Assembly: GCF_009688965.1 (NCBI RefSeq)
Contig: NZ_AP021875.1
Span: 2,914,001-2,978,000 of the forward strand
Source: Desulfosarcina widdelii
GTDB taxonomy: Bacteria; Desulfobacterota; Desulfobacteria; Desulfobacterales; Desulfosarcinaceae
DNA: 64,000 nt
Reading direction: 5' to 3'
The stretch's first letter is position 1, and each line of letters starts with the position of its first letter. This document shows positions 8,024 through 17,600 of this stretch, one piece after another. The notes under the pieces are model-generated. The model ran no database searches. It was given only the letters and a program-made list of their open reading frames with translations, and was not told the origin of the DNA. Both the position numbers and the translations under genes were made by a program.

Positions 8024-8629
8024 ATGAAATCCGATCATGTCAAAATGGATACGCGCAAGCGGCTGATTGTTGCAATGGCCGACTTGCTCCAGCGCAAAGG
8101 ACTTCATGGGTTCGGCTTAAGCGAGGTGCTGGCCCAGGCGCAGGCTCCGAAAGGTGTGCTTTACTACCATTTTCCCGGAGGCAAGGTCGAATTGGCCATT
8201 GTGGCTATCCAGGCTGCCGTCAACAACCTGCTTTCGACAATCGAACAGCTCAAAACAACCAAAACGGACGTCGTGCAGGTTTTGCATACCTTTTTCAGCC
8301 TCGCACAAAACCAGCTTGAAAAGAGCGGTTTCGAGAGAGGATGCCCTTTGGCGGCGGTGGCGTTGGAATCGACGAGTGCCGATCAGGCGTTGCGGCAGGC
8401 ACTGAGCGAGGGATTCAGGATCATCCGGTCCGTTATAACGGATCTTCTTTCCGAAACGGGAATGCCCACTGAGCGGGCGATATGGCTCTCCACCTTGATT
8501 GTTTCAGCTTATGAGGGGGCCTTACTCCAATCCCGCATCGCGGCCAGTGTGACACCAGTGAGTGAAACGATCGACATTCTATTAGAACTGATCCAACAAG
8601 AAATCGAAACGAATCAAAAAACGAGATGA
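8024..8629 (+). CDS. TetR/AcrR family transcriptional regulator (LmrA/YxaF-like)
   Basis: 201 residues. The N-terminal helix-turn-helix spans about 10-58 (RLIVAMADLLQRKGLHGFGLSEVLAQAQAPKG split across helices, then the invariant VLYYHFPGGK). The C-terminal ligand domain contains FERGCPLAAVALE, typical of the LmrA/YxaF subgroup, which responds to small aromatic or lipophilic molecules. No Shine-Dalgarno precedes the first ATG; a second in-frame ATG lies at 8045. The gene is 31 bases upstream of the acyl-CoA synthetase gene, so both are likely controlled by the operator just upstream. The natural ligand might be an acyl-CoA or organic acid (inference from context only). Confidence 0.88.
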   Translation: MKSDHVKMDTRKRLIVAMADLLQRKGLHGFGLSEVLAQAQAPKGVLYYHFPGGKVELAIVAIQAAVNNLLSTIEQLKTTKTDVVQVLHTFFSLAQNQLEKSGFERGCPLAAVALESTSADQALRQALSEGFRIIRSVITDLLSETGMPTERAIWLSTLIVSAYEGALLQSRIAASVTPVSETIDILLELIQQEIETNQKTR

Positions 8630-8660
8630 GAACGACAGCAGGAACGACAAAGGAGTCTGA

Positions 8661-10823
8661 ATGACCACCAATCCGCTGCACCGTTTGATGAATCCGTTTT
8701 CCATCGCCACCTTCGGGGCGGGCAACAACTTCATGAAAATGGGGACCATGCAGGCCCTGAGTATTCTCAAGGACGGATACACCGGTAAGTTCTACCCGGT
8801 TCACCCCAGGGAAAAAGAGGTCATGGGCCATAAAGCCTACGACTCCGTGGCTGAACTTCCCGAGCCGCCGGATCTGGCGTTTCTCGTCGTTCCGTCCAGC
8901 CAGGTGGTTCCCATCATGGAGGAACTGGGGAAAAAGGGAACACTAAGCGCCATTATCATCACGGCAGGATTCGGCGAAACCGGTGAGGACGGGCAGAAGA
9001 TCCAGGACCGGCTCAATGAAATTTCCCGGCAGTACGGAATCCGCTTTCTCGGCCCCAACTGCATGGGAATCATCAACAGCGAGATTGCCTTGAACACCAC
9101 GGTCATGCCCTACCCGTCAGCTAAAGGCTCATTCGGGTTCGCTTCTCAGAGCGGCACCTACCTTACCCAGACCATTCCCTATCTGAAAAAGCGGAGGATT
9201 CGGTTCAGCAAGGCCATCAGTGTTGGGAACAGCGCCAACATCGATATCACCGATGCCCTTGAGTATCTGGGAGAGGATAAACAGACCAGGGCCATCTCCC
9301 TTTACATCGAAAGTATCAAAGACGTCCGGCGCTTTGTTGAGGTCGCCCGCCGGATCACTCCAAACAAACCCGTGCTGGCCCAGTATGTGGGCGGCTCCAG
9401 TGCCGGAGCCCGTTCAGCCTTGAGCCATACGGGCTCCATGGCAGCGCCGGATCACCTTTACGAGGGGATGTTCCGCCAGGCAGGCGTTATCCGCGTCCAG
9501 TCCATAGAAGAACTCTACGGGTACGGGAACATGCTGGCCCTGCAGCCCGCGTTGAAGGGCCGGCGGATCGGCATCCTGACCAATTCGGGCGGACCCGGTT
9601 CGGCCATGGCCAACGCCCTGGAAAAAGCCGGGCTGGATGTTCCCAGGTTTTCGGAAGCGTTACAGTCCAAGATCCGGCCCCTTGTGCACGACCACGCCCC
9701 CTGCGGCAATCCCGTTGATCTGACATTTCACCTGGATATTGACACGCTTACCCAGAAGATTCCCGCCATCATCCTGGAAAGCGGGGAGGTGGACGGCCTG
9801 GTACTTCACGGCGCTCTGCGCAAAGGGTATCTTATTGAAATCTATGACCACATCAAAGAAGCATTGAACAATGCCCCGGTGGAGGCACTGTTGAAGGATT
9901 TCCAGGTGATTCCGGAGCAAAGCCTCGCCCTTGTGTCCACCTACAAAAAACCGGTCGGGATCTCCAGCTTTTATGACCGGGATGACGACTATACCGCCGC
10001 GTACCAGGACCATGGCATGCCGGTATTCGACTCCCCGGAGAAGACCGCCGGTTCTATGGCCGTGCTGTATAGGCATTTCGAGGTGAGGCAGCGCCCGCCC
10101 TGGCGCCCCCCGGCCGTTCCATCTCCCCCGGCCGCGGCCCTGGATCTGATCCGGGAATGCCGAGACCAAGGGCAAAGCAATCTCGATGAATACCAGTCCA
10201 AACGTTTTCTGAAAGCCTGGGGGCTGCCGGTGAATGAAGAGACCATGGTTCACAGCAGCGAGGAAGCGATACAAGCGGCCGACACCCTTGGGTATCCTCT
10301 CGTGCTCAAAGCCAGTTCCCCCGACATTCGCCATAAAACCGGCAAGGGGTTCATCCACCTGGGTCTGGATTCGGCCGATGCGGTGGCCGATGCTTATGGG
10401 AAGATTCAAAATGCCGCCGGCAAACAGGTTCCCGTACTGGCTGGCCGGATGCTGAAAGGCAAACGGGAGTTCGTCGCCGGCATCGTGGACCACCATGGTT
10501 TCGGTCCCTCGGTCATGTTCGGGTTCGGGGGGATCTTTACCGAGGCATTGGATGATGTGGTTTTCAGGCCGGCACCGCTCAGCATCGAGGATGCCGGAGA
10601 GATGATCGCGGACATCCGGTCGAAGAAGTTGCTGGGAGAATTCCGGGGCATGCCCGCGGTGAATACGAAAACCCTGGCCGAAATCATTCACAGATTGAGT
10701 CTGATTCCCTTGGCGCATCCCGAAATCGGGGAAATCGACATCAACCCGTTGATTGTGGAAAAGGACAACTTGGTTGCCGTAGATGCCCTGGTGGTGCTGA
10801 AAAAAAACAGGGCTGAGCGATAG
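8661..10823 (+). CDS. ADP-forming acyl-CoA synthetase (acetate-CoA ligase family, fused alpha/beta subunits)
   Basis: 720 residues. Order of domains: CoA-binding Rossmann domain (about 1-130, with FLGPNCMGII), succinyl-CoA-ligase-like domains (about 145-470) containing the SHTGSMA loop with His256 as candidate phosphohistidine, and a C-terminal ATP-grasp domain (about 490-715, YPLVLKASSPDIRHKT, GFGGIFTE, INPL). Members catalyse acyl-CoA + ADP + Pi = acid + CoA + ATP, either conserving energy or activating acids. A good ribosome site (AAGGAG) precedes the ATG. The TetR gene immediately upstream suggests induction by its substrate. Substrate cannot be assigned: acetate, branched-chain and aryl acids are all used by the family. 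Confidence 0.88.
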   Translation: MTTNPLHRLMNPFSIATFGAGNNFMKMGTMQALSILKDGYTGKFYPVHPREKEVMGHKAYDSVAELPEPPDLAFLVVPSSQVVPIMEELGKKGTLSAIIITAGFGETGEDGQKIQDRLNEISRQYGIRFLGPNCMGIINSEIALNTTVMPYPSAKGSFGFASQSGTYLTQTIPYLKKRRIRFSKAISVGNSANIDITDALEYLGEDKQTRAISLYIESIKDVRRFVEVARRITPNKPVLAQYVGGSSAGARSALSHTGSMAAPDHLYEGMFRQAGVIRVQSIEELYGYGNMLALQPALKGRRIGILTNSGGPGSAMANALEKAGLDVPRFSEALQSKIRPLVHDHAPCGNPVDLTFHLDIDTLTQKIPAIILESGEVDGLVLHGALRKGYLIEIYDHIKEALNNAPVEALLKDFQVIPEQSLALVSTYKKPVGISSFYDRDDDYTAAYQDHGMPVFDSPEKTAGSMAVLYRHFEVRQRPPWRPPAVPSPPAAALDLIRECRDQGQSNLDEYQSKRFLKAWGLPVNEETMVHSSEEAIQAADTLGYPLVLKASSPDIRHKTGKGFIHLGLDSADAVADAYGKIQNAAGKQVPVLAGRMLKGKREFVAGIVDHHGFGPSVMFGFGGIFTEALDDVVFRPAPLSIEDAGEMIADIRSKKLLGEFRGMPAVNTKTLAEIIHRLSLIPLAHPEIGEIDINPLIVEKDNLVAVDALVVLKKNRAER

Positions 10824-10843
10824 CCGGATGCAAATGCCAGAAA

Positions 10844-11296
10844 ATGAAAACGGCAACTCAAAAGCTTGCTTTAATCGTTCTCTCCTTGATGCTTCTTGCT
10901 GGTTGCATGAGGCTTGAAGGATATGATGTCCTGTCAAAAAGTGACGGGATTGACGGAGCATTCAAAGACAACAATTTGATTATACGTATTTACCGCCAAG
11001 GATGGCCTTTGAAATACAAAATCGACAAAAACCGTTCCTTTCTGGTAAGCCCTTCCGGTGAGAGATCGCATTTCACTACTGAAGTCCATGATATTGGATA
11101 TGGAGACATTTCTAACAGTCCCTACAGGAAAATCTGCCGTTTAGACCGCTATGGGAAAAGATGCCGCTCATGGAAAAATGGAGTCTGGAAACTAACCATC
11201 GTTCTAAAGGACGACAAAACGGAAGTTGTGGAAGAAATGGAAATTCATGTCGCCAATGTGTTATGGTCGCCACTGATCCATGGCGTACCCAAGTAA
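10844..11296 (+). CDS. Hypothetical lipoprotein
   Basis: 150 residues with a signal peptide ending in a clear lipobox (LMLLAGC, Cys21), so it is probably acylated and held in the envelope. The mature part contains no domain I recognise; it is polar, with two Cys residues in a CRLDRYGKRC segment that could form a disulfide. It begins 20 bases after the acyl-CoA synthetase stop. The codon choice looks more AT-rich than in its neighbours, which may mean later acquisition. The end faces the nucleosidase gene with 36 bases between; no T-tract terminator hairpin is obvious there. Confidence 0.7.
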   Translation: MKTATQKLALIVLSLMLLAGCMRLEGYDVLSKSDGIDGAFKDNNLIIRIYRQGWPLKYKIDKNRSFLVSPSGERSHFTTEVHDIGYGDISNSPYRKICRLDRYGKRCRSWKNGVWKLTIVLKDDKTEVVEEMEIHVANVLWSPLIHGVPK

Positions 11297-11332
11297 TTAT
11301 CCAGCTACTGCAATTTTTTAAAAAACAAACTT

Positions 11333-12034
11333 CTATAGCCGGATGATGGTTTCCGTTATCAGGTTGCAGAGCATTTCGGAGCTTTGGGATAAAAAGGCAT
11401 CGAACTCTTTTTGCGCCTGTTCACCGGCACTGTCGGAAATCACCCGCGTGACCACAAACGGAATTTCGTTGATCGCGCAGGTGTAACCCACGGACCCGCC
11501 TTCCATTTCAGTGCAGGCGGCGCCGAATTCTCGCTGAAGCCATTTGATCGTATTGGGATCGGATATGAAACTGTCGCCGGACACGATGGTGCCGACCATC
11601 ATCGTCGGTGGCGCATCGCTGGTTTCCGTCACCCGGTCGAACGCTTCGGTCGCTGCCTGGATCATATCCGGGTCGGCCGGGATCAGACGTTCTTTATCGG
11701 CCAGTTCTCCGCGGCGGCGGCCGAATGCCGTCAGGTCGATGTCGAATTGAACCACGTGGGAAGACACCACCACATCGCCCTGTGCAAGCCCTCTGAGCAG
11801 GCCGCCCGCGACACCCCCGAAAATGATCCGTTCGCACTTAAACATGTCGATCAGGATCTGGGTGCAGATCGCCGCGTTGACCTTTCCCACCCCGCATTTC
11901 ACAACGGTAAGGTCCCGTTGTCCCAATTTTCCCTTGTGAAACGCATATCGGGCTTTGGATAAGGTTGTACACTCCGCGAGCTGTTCACAGATGAGCGCGA
12001 CTTCCTCATCGAGGGCACCTATGATTCCAATCAT
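11333..12034 (-). CDS. mtnN: 5'-methylthioadenosine/S-adenosylhomocysteine nucleosidase
   Basis: 233 residues, the usual size. N-terminal MIGIIGALDEEV holds the catalytic acid Glu; the central GGVAGGL segment binds the phosphate/ribose side; TEMEGGSVGY carries the ribose-binding Met-Glu pair; and VISDSAG holds the catalytic Asp. The enzyme cleaves MTA and SAH to adenine plus the thioribose or ribosylhomocysteine, relieving inhibition of SAM-dependent enzymes and radical SAM proteins. A radical SAM gene and several methyltransferase-related genes lie nearby, which is compatible but not proof of a functional link. Divergent from nothing close: 201 bases without a gene separate it from the transporter gene transcribed the same way. 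Confidence 0.93.
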   Translation of the reverse strand: MIGIIGALDEEVALICEQLAECTTLSKARYAFHKGKLGQRDLTVVKCGVGKVNAAICTQILIDMFKCERIIFGGVAGGLLRGLAQGDVVVSSHVVQFDIDLTAFGRRRGELADKERLIPADPDMIQAATEAFDRVTETSDAPPTMMVGTIVSGDSFISDPNTIKWLQREFGAACTEMEGGSVGYTCAINEIPFVVTRVISDSAGEQAQKEFDAFLSQSSEMLCNLITETIIRL

Positions 12035-12235
12035 CGTTCCCCCTTTTGGCCGCGTTGGATCCTCGGCTATGAAATCCTCTCAATGGCGGCAAGGAATGCT
12101 TTATGTGAATATAGCTTATCAACGGCATGGCCGCCGATCAAGTACTTCCTGATCGCGGCATTTGGAATCTGTATTGTTCTTCCGCCTCGTAAGGGCGTGG
12201 TTCATCCACGTCCGATCAACAAAGGTAGAAAAAAT

Positions 12236-13129
12236 TCAACGCCCTTTGCGCACAGTCAGCACCACATTGGCCCCGAAAATCAGCAAAGCCCCTATCCAGC
12301 CGATGGGTCCCAGGGCAGGCTCCGCCGCCAGCCACGGCCCCAGCAGGGCCGCAAGCAGGATACGCGTAGACGAGATTACCCCGCCCTCCACGGCGGTGAC
12401 ATAGCGAAATCCCAGGGTGATGAGAAATTGCCCGGCGATGCCGGCACCGCCGCAAAGCACCAGGTAGTATAGCTCCAGTCCGTCGGGCCAGAAGAAATGG
12501 CGGTGGAAACCGGCGAACATTACCACCGATCCCAGACCGAACATATAAAAGAGCACGGTGTTGGCATCGTGGTATTGTCGACTCAAGTTAAGGTAAAAGA
12601 TGGCAACCGCGGCGCAGACCCCCGAGCATAGTCCCCACAGGCTGTGGATGCTCAGCCCGATGTGTCCCGGATTGAGAATCAGCCACACACCGGCCACCGC
12701 CACGACTACCATGGTTACGGCCACCGGATCACGCTGGTGGCGGAGTATAATCCACGACAGCATGGCCACGAAAATCGGGTAGGTCATGTTAAGGATGTTG
12801 GCTTCAGCCACGGAAGTATAACGAACCGCCTGGTAAAAGCAGTAAACGGCGACGCAGTTGGCCAGGGTGCGTCCGATGAGCAAATGGTAGCTTTTAGGAG
12901 CTGGCCGCTGCCGCCGCACACCCATGAGCGCACAGACCAGCACGAAGCCCAGCAGAAACCGGAAAAAGGTGAAGTAGGCCGAATCGATGGAGACAACCTC
13001 CCGCGACCAGCGAACGACCACGGTGGAGAAATAGAAACAGAAGGCCGAAGCGAATACGGCCGCGCTGCCGAGAAGGCCAACGATAAGCGGGGTTTTGGCG
13101 GGTGTCGCCGGGTTGGAAGCGTCGTTCAT
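12236..13129 (-). CDS. EamA/DMT-family transporter
   Basis: 297 residues with about ten hydrophobic segments in two EamA repeats, the architecture of drug/metabolite transporters (RhaT/YdcZ/PecM type). These are inner-membrane exporters of amino acids and metabolites. The ATG lies 10 bases after the stop of the radical SAM gene, so the two genes form one transcription unit. A longer reading frame begins inside the radical SAM gene, but its extra N-terminus is not membrane-like, so the short start is preferred. Export of a product of the radical SAM enzyme is a possible role (inference). Confidence 0.87.
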   Translation of the reverse strand: MNDASNPATPAKTPLIVGLLGSAAVFASAFCFYFSTVVVRWSREVVSIDSAYFTFFRFLLGFVLVCALMGVRRQRPAPKSYHLLIGRTLANCVAVYCFYQAVRYTSVAEANILNMTYPIFVAMLSWIILRHQRDPVAVTMVVVAVAGVWLILNPGHIGLSIHSLWGLCSGVCAAVAIFYLNLSRQYHDANTVLFYMFGLGSVVMFAGFHRHFFWPDGLELYYLVLCGGAGIAGQFLITLGFRYVTAVEGGVISSTRILLAALLGPWLAAEPALGPIGWIGALLIFGANVVLTVRKGR

Positions 13130-13139
13130 GGCAGAACTT

Positions 13140-14189
13140 TCAGGAAATCTTGGACGCATTGCGCCAGCAAAGGGGGTCCGAGGCCAGATAGTCGCCGGTA
13201 AGTTGATAGGCCGCGCCCCGGCAGCCGTAGCAGCCATCGGCCAACTCGCATTCCCGGCAGGGCCCTTTGATGGTGCGGCGGTGGTCTTTCAGGTCTTTCA
13301 GGACCGAACTGTTGGCGATGATCTCCTTAAGCGGCGTATGGCGTACGCTGCCCAGGGGCAGGGTCACCCCCACACAGGGCATCACCTCCCCTTTGGAGGT
13401 GACCAGGCATGAGAACTGGTGGCGCAGGCAGCGATTGCCCACCAGCGGCGGCTGCACATCCCAGGTGCGGCCGTAGCGTTCTTTATCGATGGCCGCCAGC
13501 CCTTCAAAAAGCGTTTGCAGCTCCGCGGTTCCCACTTCCAGCCAGCGATTCTCGAGGGCATTGGCCTGGGGGGTGATGATTTCGAAATAGGGCGCGATGC
13601 CCTGATCCCGCAGCCAGCACCACAGGCGGGGCAGTTCATCCAGGTTCTGGCGGCAGATAATGGTACTCACGGCCATAAAGGCCTCTTGCGATGGATAGCC
13701 GGCCCGCTTGAGATGATCGATGGCTGCGGCAATCGTCCTGCCGGCGCCCCGGTGGCCGGACAGGCGATCCTGCAATTCAGGATCGAAGGTGTTCATCTTC
13801 AGGACCACCCGCACCCGACGGTTGAAGAGCCAGCGGGAAAATTCAGCGCTGATGCCGCTGCCGTTGGTAAACATCTCCACGTCCATGCCCCGGGCCTGGA
13901 TAAAATCGATCATTTCCCGGATGTGGGGAAAGATGCTGGGCTCGCCGCCCAGAATGATGATCCGCCGGGCGCCCAGATCCCGGGCCTGTACCAGCACATC
14001 CCGGATCTCGTCGGGGGTCAGTTCGTCGTCGAAGTAGCTCTCCGCCGGCACGTAACAATAGGGGCAACGGAAATTGCAGCGCAGGCTGAATTCGATCTCC
14101 ATGGTCAGCAGTCGGTTTTCGGCGGCGGCACGGGCGATGGTCTCCCTGTCGAATTCGAAGTCACACAACCCGCGGGTACAACTTTCCAT
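13140..14189 (-). CDS. Radical SAM protein with SPASM-type C-terminal cluster domain
   Basis: 349 residues. CNFRCPYC gives the CxxxCxxC motif (Cys38, Cys42, Cys45) that binds the SAM-cleaving [4Fe-4S] cluster; GGEPSIFPH is the SAM-contacting GGEP motif. The C-terminal part has a Cys-rich region (CLRHQFSC, CVGV, then CRECELADGCYGCRG and a final Cys) as in SPASM/twitch proteins that carry auxiliary clusters and often modify peptides, though many act on other substrates. No precursor peptide gene is visible next to it. A Shine-Dalgarno (AAGGA) sits 8 bases before the ATG. It is followed by the EamA exporter gene in the same unit. Confidence 0.88.
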   Translation of the reverse strand: MESCTRGLCDFEFDRETIARAAAENRLLTMEIEFSLRCNFRCPYCYVPAESYFDDELTPDEIRDVLVQARDLGARRIIILGGEPSIFPHIREMIDFIQARGMDVEMFTNGSGISAEFSRWLFNRRVRVVLKMNTFDPELQDRLSGHRGAGRTIAAAIDHLKRAGYPSQEAFMAVSTIICRQNLDELPRLWCWLRDQGIAPYFEIITPQANALENRWLEVGTAELQTLFEGLAAIDKERYGRTWDVQPPLVGNRCLRHQFSCLVTSKGEVMPCVGVTLPLGSVRHTPLKEIIANSSVLKDLKDHRRTIKGPCRECELADGCYGCRGAAYQLTGDYLASDPLCWRNASKIS

Positions 14190-14277
14190 GATTCGGTCCT
14201 TATGGTGACATAGCGGACTCGTAAAAATTTATCGGACATATCATTCCCGCGCATGCGGAAATCCATAGAGGTCATAA

Positions 14278-14297
14278 GGGCGAAAAATTTTTCGCCC
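14278..14297. repeat. Perfect 20-base palindrome (dispersed-repeat type)
   Basis: GGGCGAAAAATTTTTCGCCC is a perfect inverted repeat, preceded at 14241-14264 by a second repeat-like string (CATTCCCGCGCATGCGGAA). Both are of the kind scattered between genes in related genomes; here they lie upstream of the radical SAM gene. A role as a terminator or transposon remnant cannot be decided from one copy. Confidence 0.6.
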
Positions 14298-14423
14298 CTA
14301 CCCCGCCTTGTATACGGAGATGACAAAAACGCCGTTAGCCGACGGCAGTGGGATAGCTATTCAAATTAACCCGCCCTGTCAACCCGACACTGAAAACTGC
14401 CGCCGAAAGGCCTTGACCCTACC

Positions 14424-14572
14424 CGTTCACGGGGTTGAAATGCCCAATGTGCTGCAACTGCCTGATCTGCAGTCGTTCACAGGGCGCCGCAGATGTGAGG
14501 CGCCGGGAACGCAGACGGTTGGGTCAACCTTCAAGTGCCCGGGAACAAATCGGATGCGGTACCCTGTGAACG
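14424..14572 (+). other. Structured intergenic segment with alternative pairings (candidate regulatory RNA)
   Basis: An 11-base perfect inverted repeat, CGTTCACAGGG (14474-14484) and CCCTGTGAACG (14562-14572), encloses further helices: CGCC/GGCG (14485-14488/14499-14502), CCGGG/CCCGG (14503-14507/14538-14542) and an apical GGTTG-GGT-CAACC (14517-14529). A second CGTTCAC at 14424-14430 could compete for the same 3' strand, so two exclusive folds are possible. A 10-base direct repeat CCTTGACCCT (14411-14420, 14578-14587) brackets the region. It lies in a 488-base gap between divergent genes. It does not match a riboswitch class I can recognise, and it would be transcribed only if a promoter lies further upstream. 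Confidence 0.4.
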
Positions 14573-14579
14573 CTTACCC

Positions 14580-14606
14580 TTGACCCTGCTTTCCCGCTGG
14601 TATAAC
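14580..14606 (+). promoter_or_regulatory. Possible extended -10 promoter for the ligase-ferredoxin-RACo gene
   Basis: TTGACC (14580-14585), a 15-base spacer, and TATAAC (14601-14606) preceded by TGG, giving an extended TGnTATAAC. The transcript would start about 65 bases before the ATG. The spacer is short, so the extended -10 would have to compensate. If this is the only promoter, the structured segment upstream is DNA-level, not part of the mRNA. Confidence 0.4.
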
Positions 14607-14677
14607 TGGAGAGGCACATTTCAATCACAATCCCGGCGGCAAGACCGCCGCATCCACCCACAGGGAACAGGCACCCC

Positions 14678-17600
14678 ATGGTTGACGCCGACGCTACCAT
14701 CGACCCCATATCTCAAACGATCACGCGCCTTCTTGCCGGCCCGGCCCGTCCGGGCCAGGCCTTTACCATGCCCGACTGCAACTTCGACGGACTCTACCGC
14801 ATGGCCAGACGGCTTAAGGTCTGTTTCAAGGACTTCTCCGACGAAGACGCCTCCATCTGCCTTTTTACGGAAGATCGCGCCGTGATGGCCGCCGCCCTGT
14901 TGGCCGCCCTGGACGGCGGACCGCAAATCCTGCTGCCCTACGCCCTGTCGAAAGCGGCGCTGCAGGACCTGCACCGCCTGACCGTCTTTTCGGCCGTGAT
15001 CGGACGGGTCGACGGCAATCCGCCCGACGGTGTTCACATCATCAATCCGGAAACGTTGAGCGATGAAGTCGAAAGTCTGGCCCCCGAGAAAGAACCGAAT
15101 CCCGACCGCCCCTGGGTCCGTCTGTTTACCGGGGGGTCCACCGGCTCCCCCCAACTCTGGACCAAAACGCCCCGCAACCTGCTGGGCGAAGTGAACTACC
15201 TGCTTGACCGTTTCAAGATCGGAAGCGGCGACCGCATTCTGGCCACGGTCCCGGCCTTTCATATTTACGGGATGCTTTACTCCCTTTTGGCCCCCCTGCT
15301 GGCATCGGCGCGCGTTTCGGCCGTCTCGCCCTCTTTTCCCGAAGAGATCAAACAAAAGATGGCCGAAATGTCGCCCACTATCTTCGTCAGCGTGCCGATT
15401 CACTATCGGGCTTTAAGGGACAACCCGCCGGACAAGGGCGCCCTGCGACTGGCCTTCTCCTCGGCAGGCCCCCTGCCCGAAGCCGACGGTCGGGCCTTTT
15501 TCGAGGCCGCCGGGGTGGATCTGGTGGAGATTTACGGTTCCACGGAAACCGGCGGCATTGCCACCCGCTGTCGAAGACAGGGCCAAACCGGCTTCACCCC
15601 TTACGACTGCATTGGTTGGCGGGTGGCCGGTGAGGAATTGGATATTCAATCCGCCTTCCTCTCCGCCGAACTGCCGGTGCGCGACAGCGGCTGGTTTACC
15701 ATGGCGGACCGCGTCAAAACCGAAAACGGCGGCTTCGTGGTCGTGGGCCGGGCCGACAATGTCGTCAAGGTGGGCGGCAACCGGGTGGATCTGGAAAAAG
15801 TCCGGCAGGCCATTGCGGCCGTCGAAGGCATCAAAGAGGCGATTGTGCTTTCCAATCCCGCCGATACCGGCAGGAGCGAGGAAATCGTGGCCCTGGCCGT
15901 GGGCCGCCGAACCGCAGCCGAAATCCAGGTGCAGTTGAAATCGAAGCTGCTTCCCCATGAAAGGCCCCGCCGCATCCAAATCGTCGAGAAAATTCCCATG
16001 GCAGCCACGGGAAAGCCCGACCGGCAGGCCATTGGAGAAATGGTCACTGTCCCGATGATTCGGTTCGAGCCGTCAGGACGGCAAGTCCTTTTGGACACGG
16101 ATCGAACCCTCCAGGAACTGGCTGCCGATCATGCCATCGACATCCGGTCCGACTGCGGCGGCAAAGGCATCTGCGGCAAGTGTCGGGTCCTTGTCGATCC
16201 CAAAAAGAATCTCTCTTCTCCCACCGATGCAGAGCTGGATCTGCTCACCCCGGAGCAGGTGACCACCGGATACCGTCTGGCCTGCCAGGCCCGGGCGACT
16301 GCCGGGACAACGGTCACCGTTCCCGACACGCTGGCGGAAGTTTCCGCAACCAGCGGGAAAACCGGGATCGACCGCAGCTATCCCGTGGATTCCCCGATCC
16401 ATCGGTTGACGGTGGCGGGCCGTTCGCCGGGCCTGAAAACCGACAACCGACCCGAAAGCCTTATGGACTGGCTGGCCACGCAGGTCGGCCGACCGTCTTT
16501 GGCCAGGGCCGATATGGCCTCGCTACGGCAGTTGAGCCGGTATCGAGACAGCCTGAAGGATTTCACGTTGGTGGTACATGAGGATACCGGCATCCAACGG
16601 ATTCTGGACGGGCCGCAGCCGGCCAGCCTCGGTTTTGCCGTGGACCTGGGAACGACCTCTATAGCCGGCTATCTTTGTAATTTGCAGACAGGAACGCTGT
16701 TGGCGGCCGAGGCTTCGGTCAATCCCCAAAGGCGCTTCGGAGAGGATGTGATCAGCCGCATCAGCCACCTCAACGAAAAAACGGACCGCCTTGGTCCGAT
16801 GCAGCAGCTTGCCGTGGAAGGCATCAATCTTCTCTTGACCCGATGCCTTGAAGAAGTCGGGTGTGACGCCGCGGCCATCGACGAAGTGGCCGTATGCGGC
16901 AACACCACCATGCAGCAGATTTTTGCCGGTCTTCATCCCTACAATCTTGGCATCTCCCCTTACTTTCCACTGACCTTGACCCCGCCGACCGCCAGCGCTG
17001 GAGATTTGGGCCTGGCCGTCGATCCGGCCGTGCCCGTATTTCTCATGCCCGTCGTCTCCGGCTTCGTGGGCGGCGACACGATGGCCGCCATCATGGCCGA
17101 CCGTACCCATGAAAGGGAGGAAACCACCCTGATCGTGGACATCGGCACCAACGGCGAGGTGGTGCTGGGCAACCGCGAGGGGCTGTGGGTGACCAGTTGC
17201 GCCACAGGCCCCGCACTGGAGGGTGCCCGGATCTCCTGCGGCATGCGTGCGGTATCCGGGGCGATCCATCGCGCCTGGCCGGACTCCGCGCAAAACGGTC
17301 TTGGCTACGCGGTCATGGGGAATGAGAAAAAACGCCCCATGGGCATCTGCGGTTCGGGAATCATCGACATCGTGGCCAGTTTACGCAAGACCGGGGTCAT
17401 CCTGCCCAACGGTCGTTTCGACGAGAACAACCCTGCCGTGCTATGCGACGAAAAAGGTGTGGGCAGGAGCTATACCATCGCTGACGGGGAACGAACCGCC
17501 ACGGGCAGCGCTATTTCCCTCACCCTCGACGATATCCGCCAGGTTCAACTGGCCAAGGGGGCCCTTTGCACGGGGATCGAATTTCTCATGGAAAGGGCCG

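Noticed and set aside
9660..10961. 433-codon minus-strand frame across the acyl-CoA synthetase gene
   Set aside because: Antisense shadow of a well-conserved gene; composition is that of a GC-biased complementary frame and no domain is recognisable.
14400..14600. Cobalamin, SAM, SAH, folate or cyclic-di-GMP riboswitch
   Set aside because: I looked for the conserved core strings of these classes and did not find them; only helices are seen.
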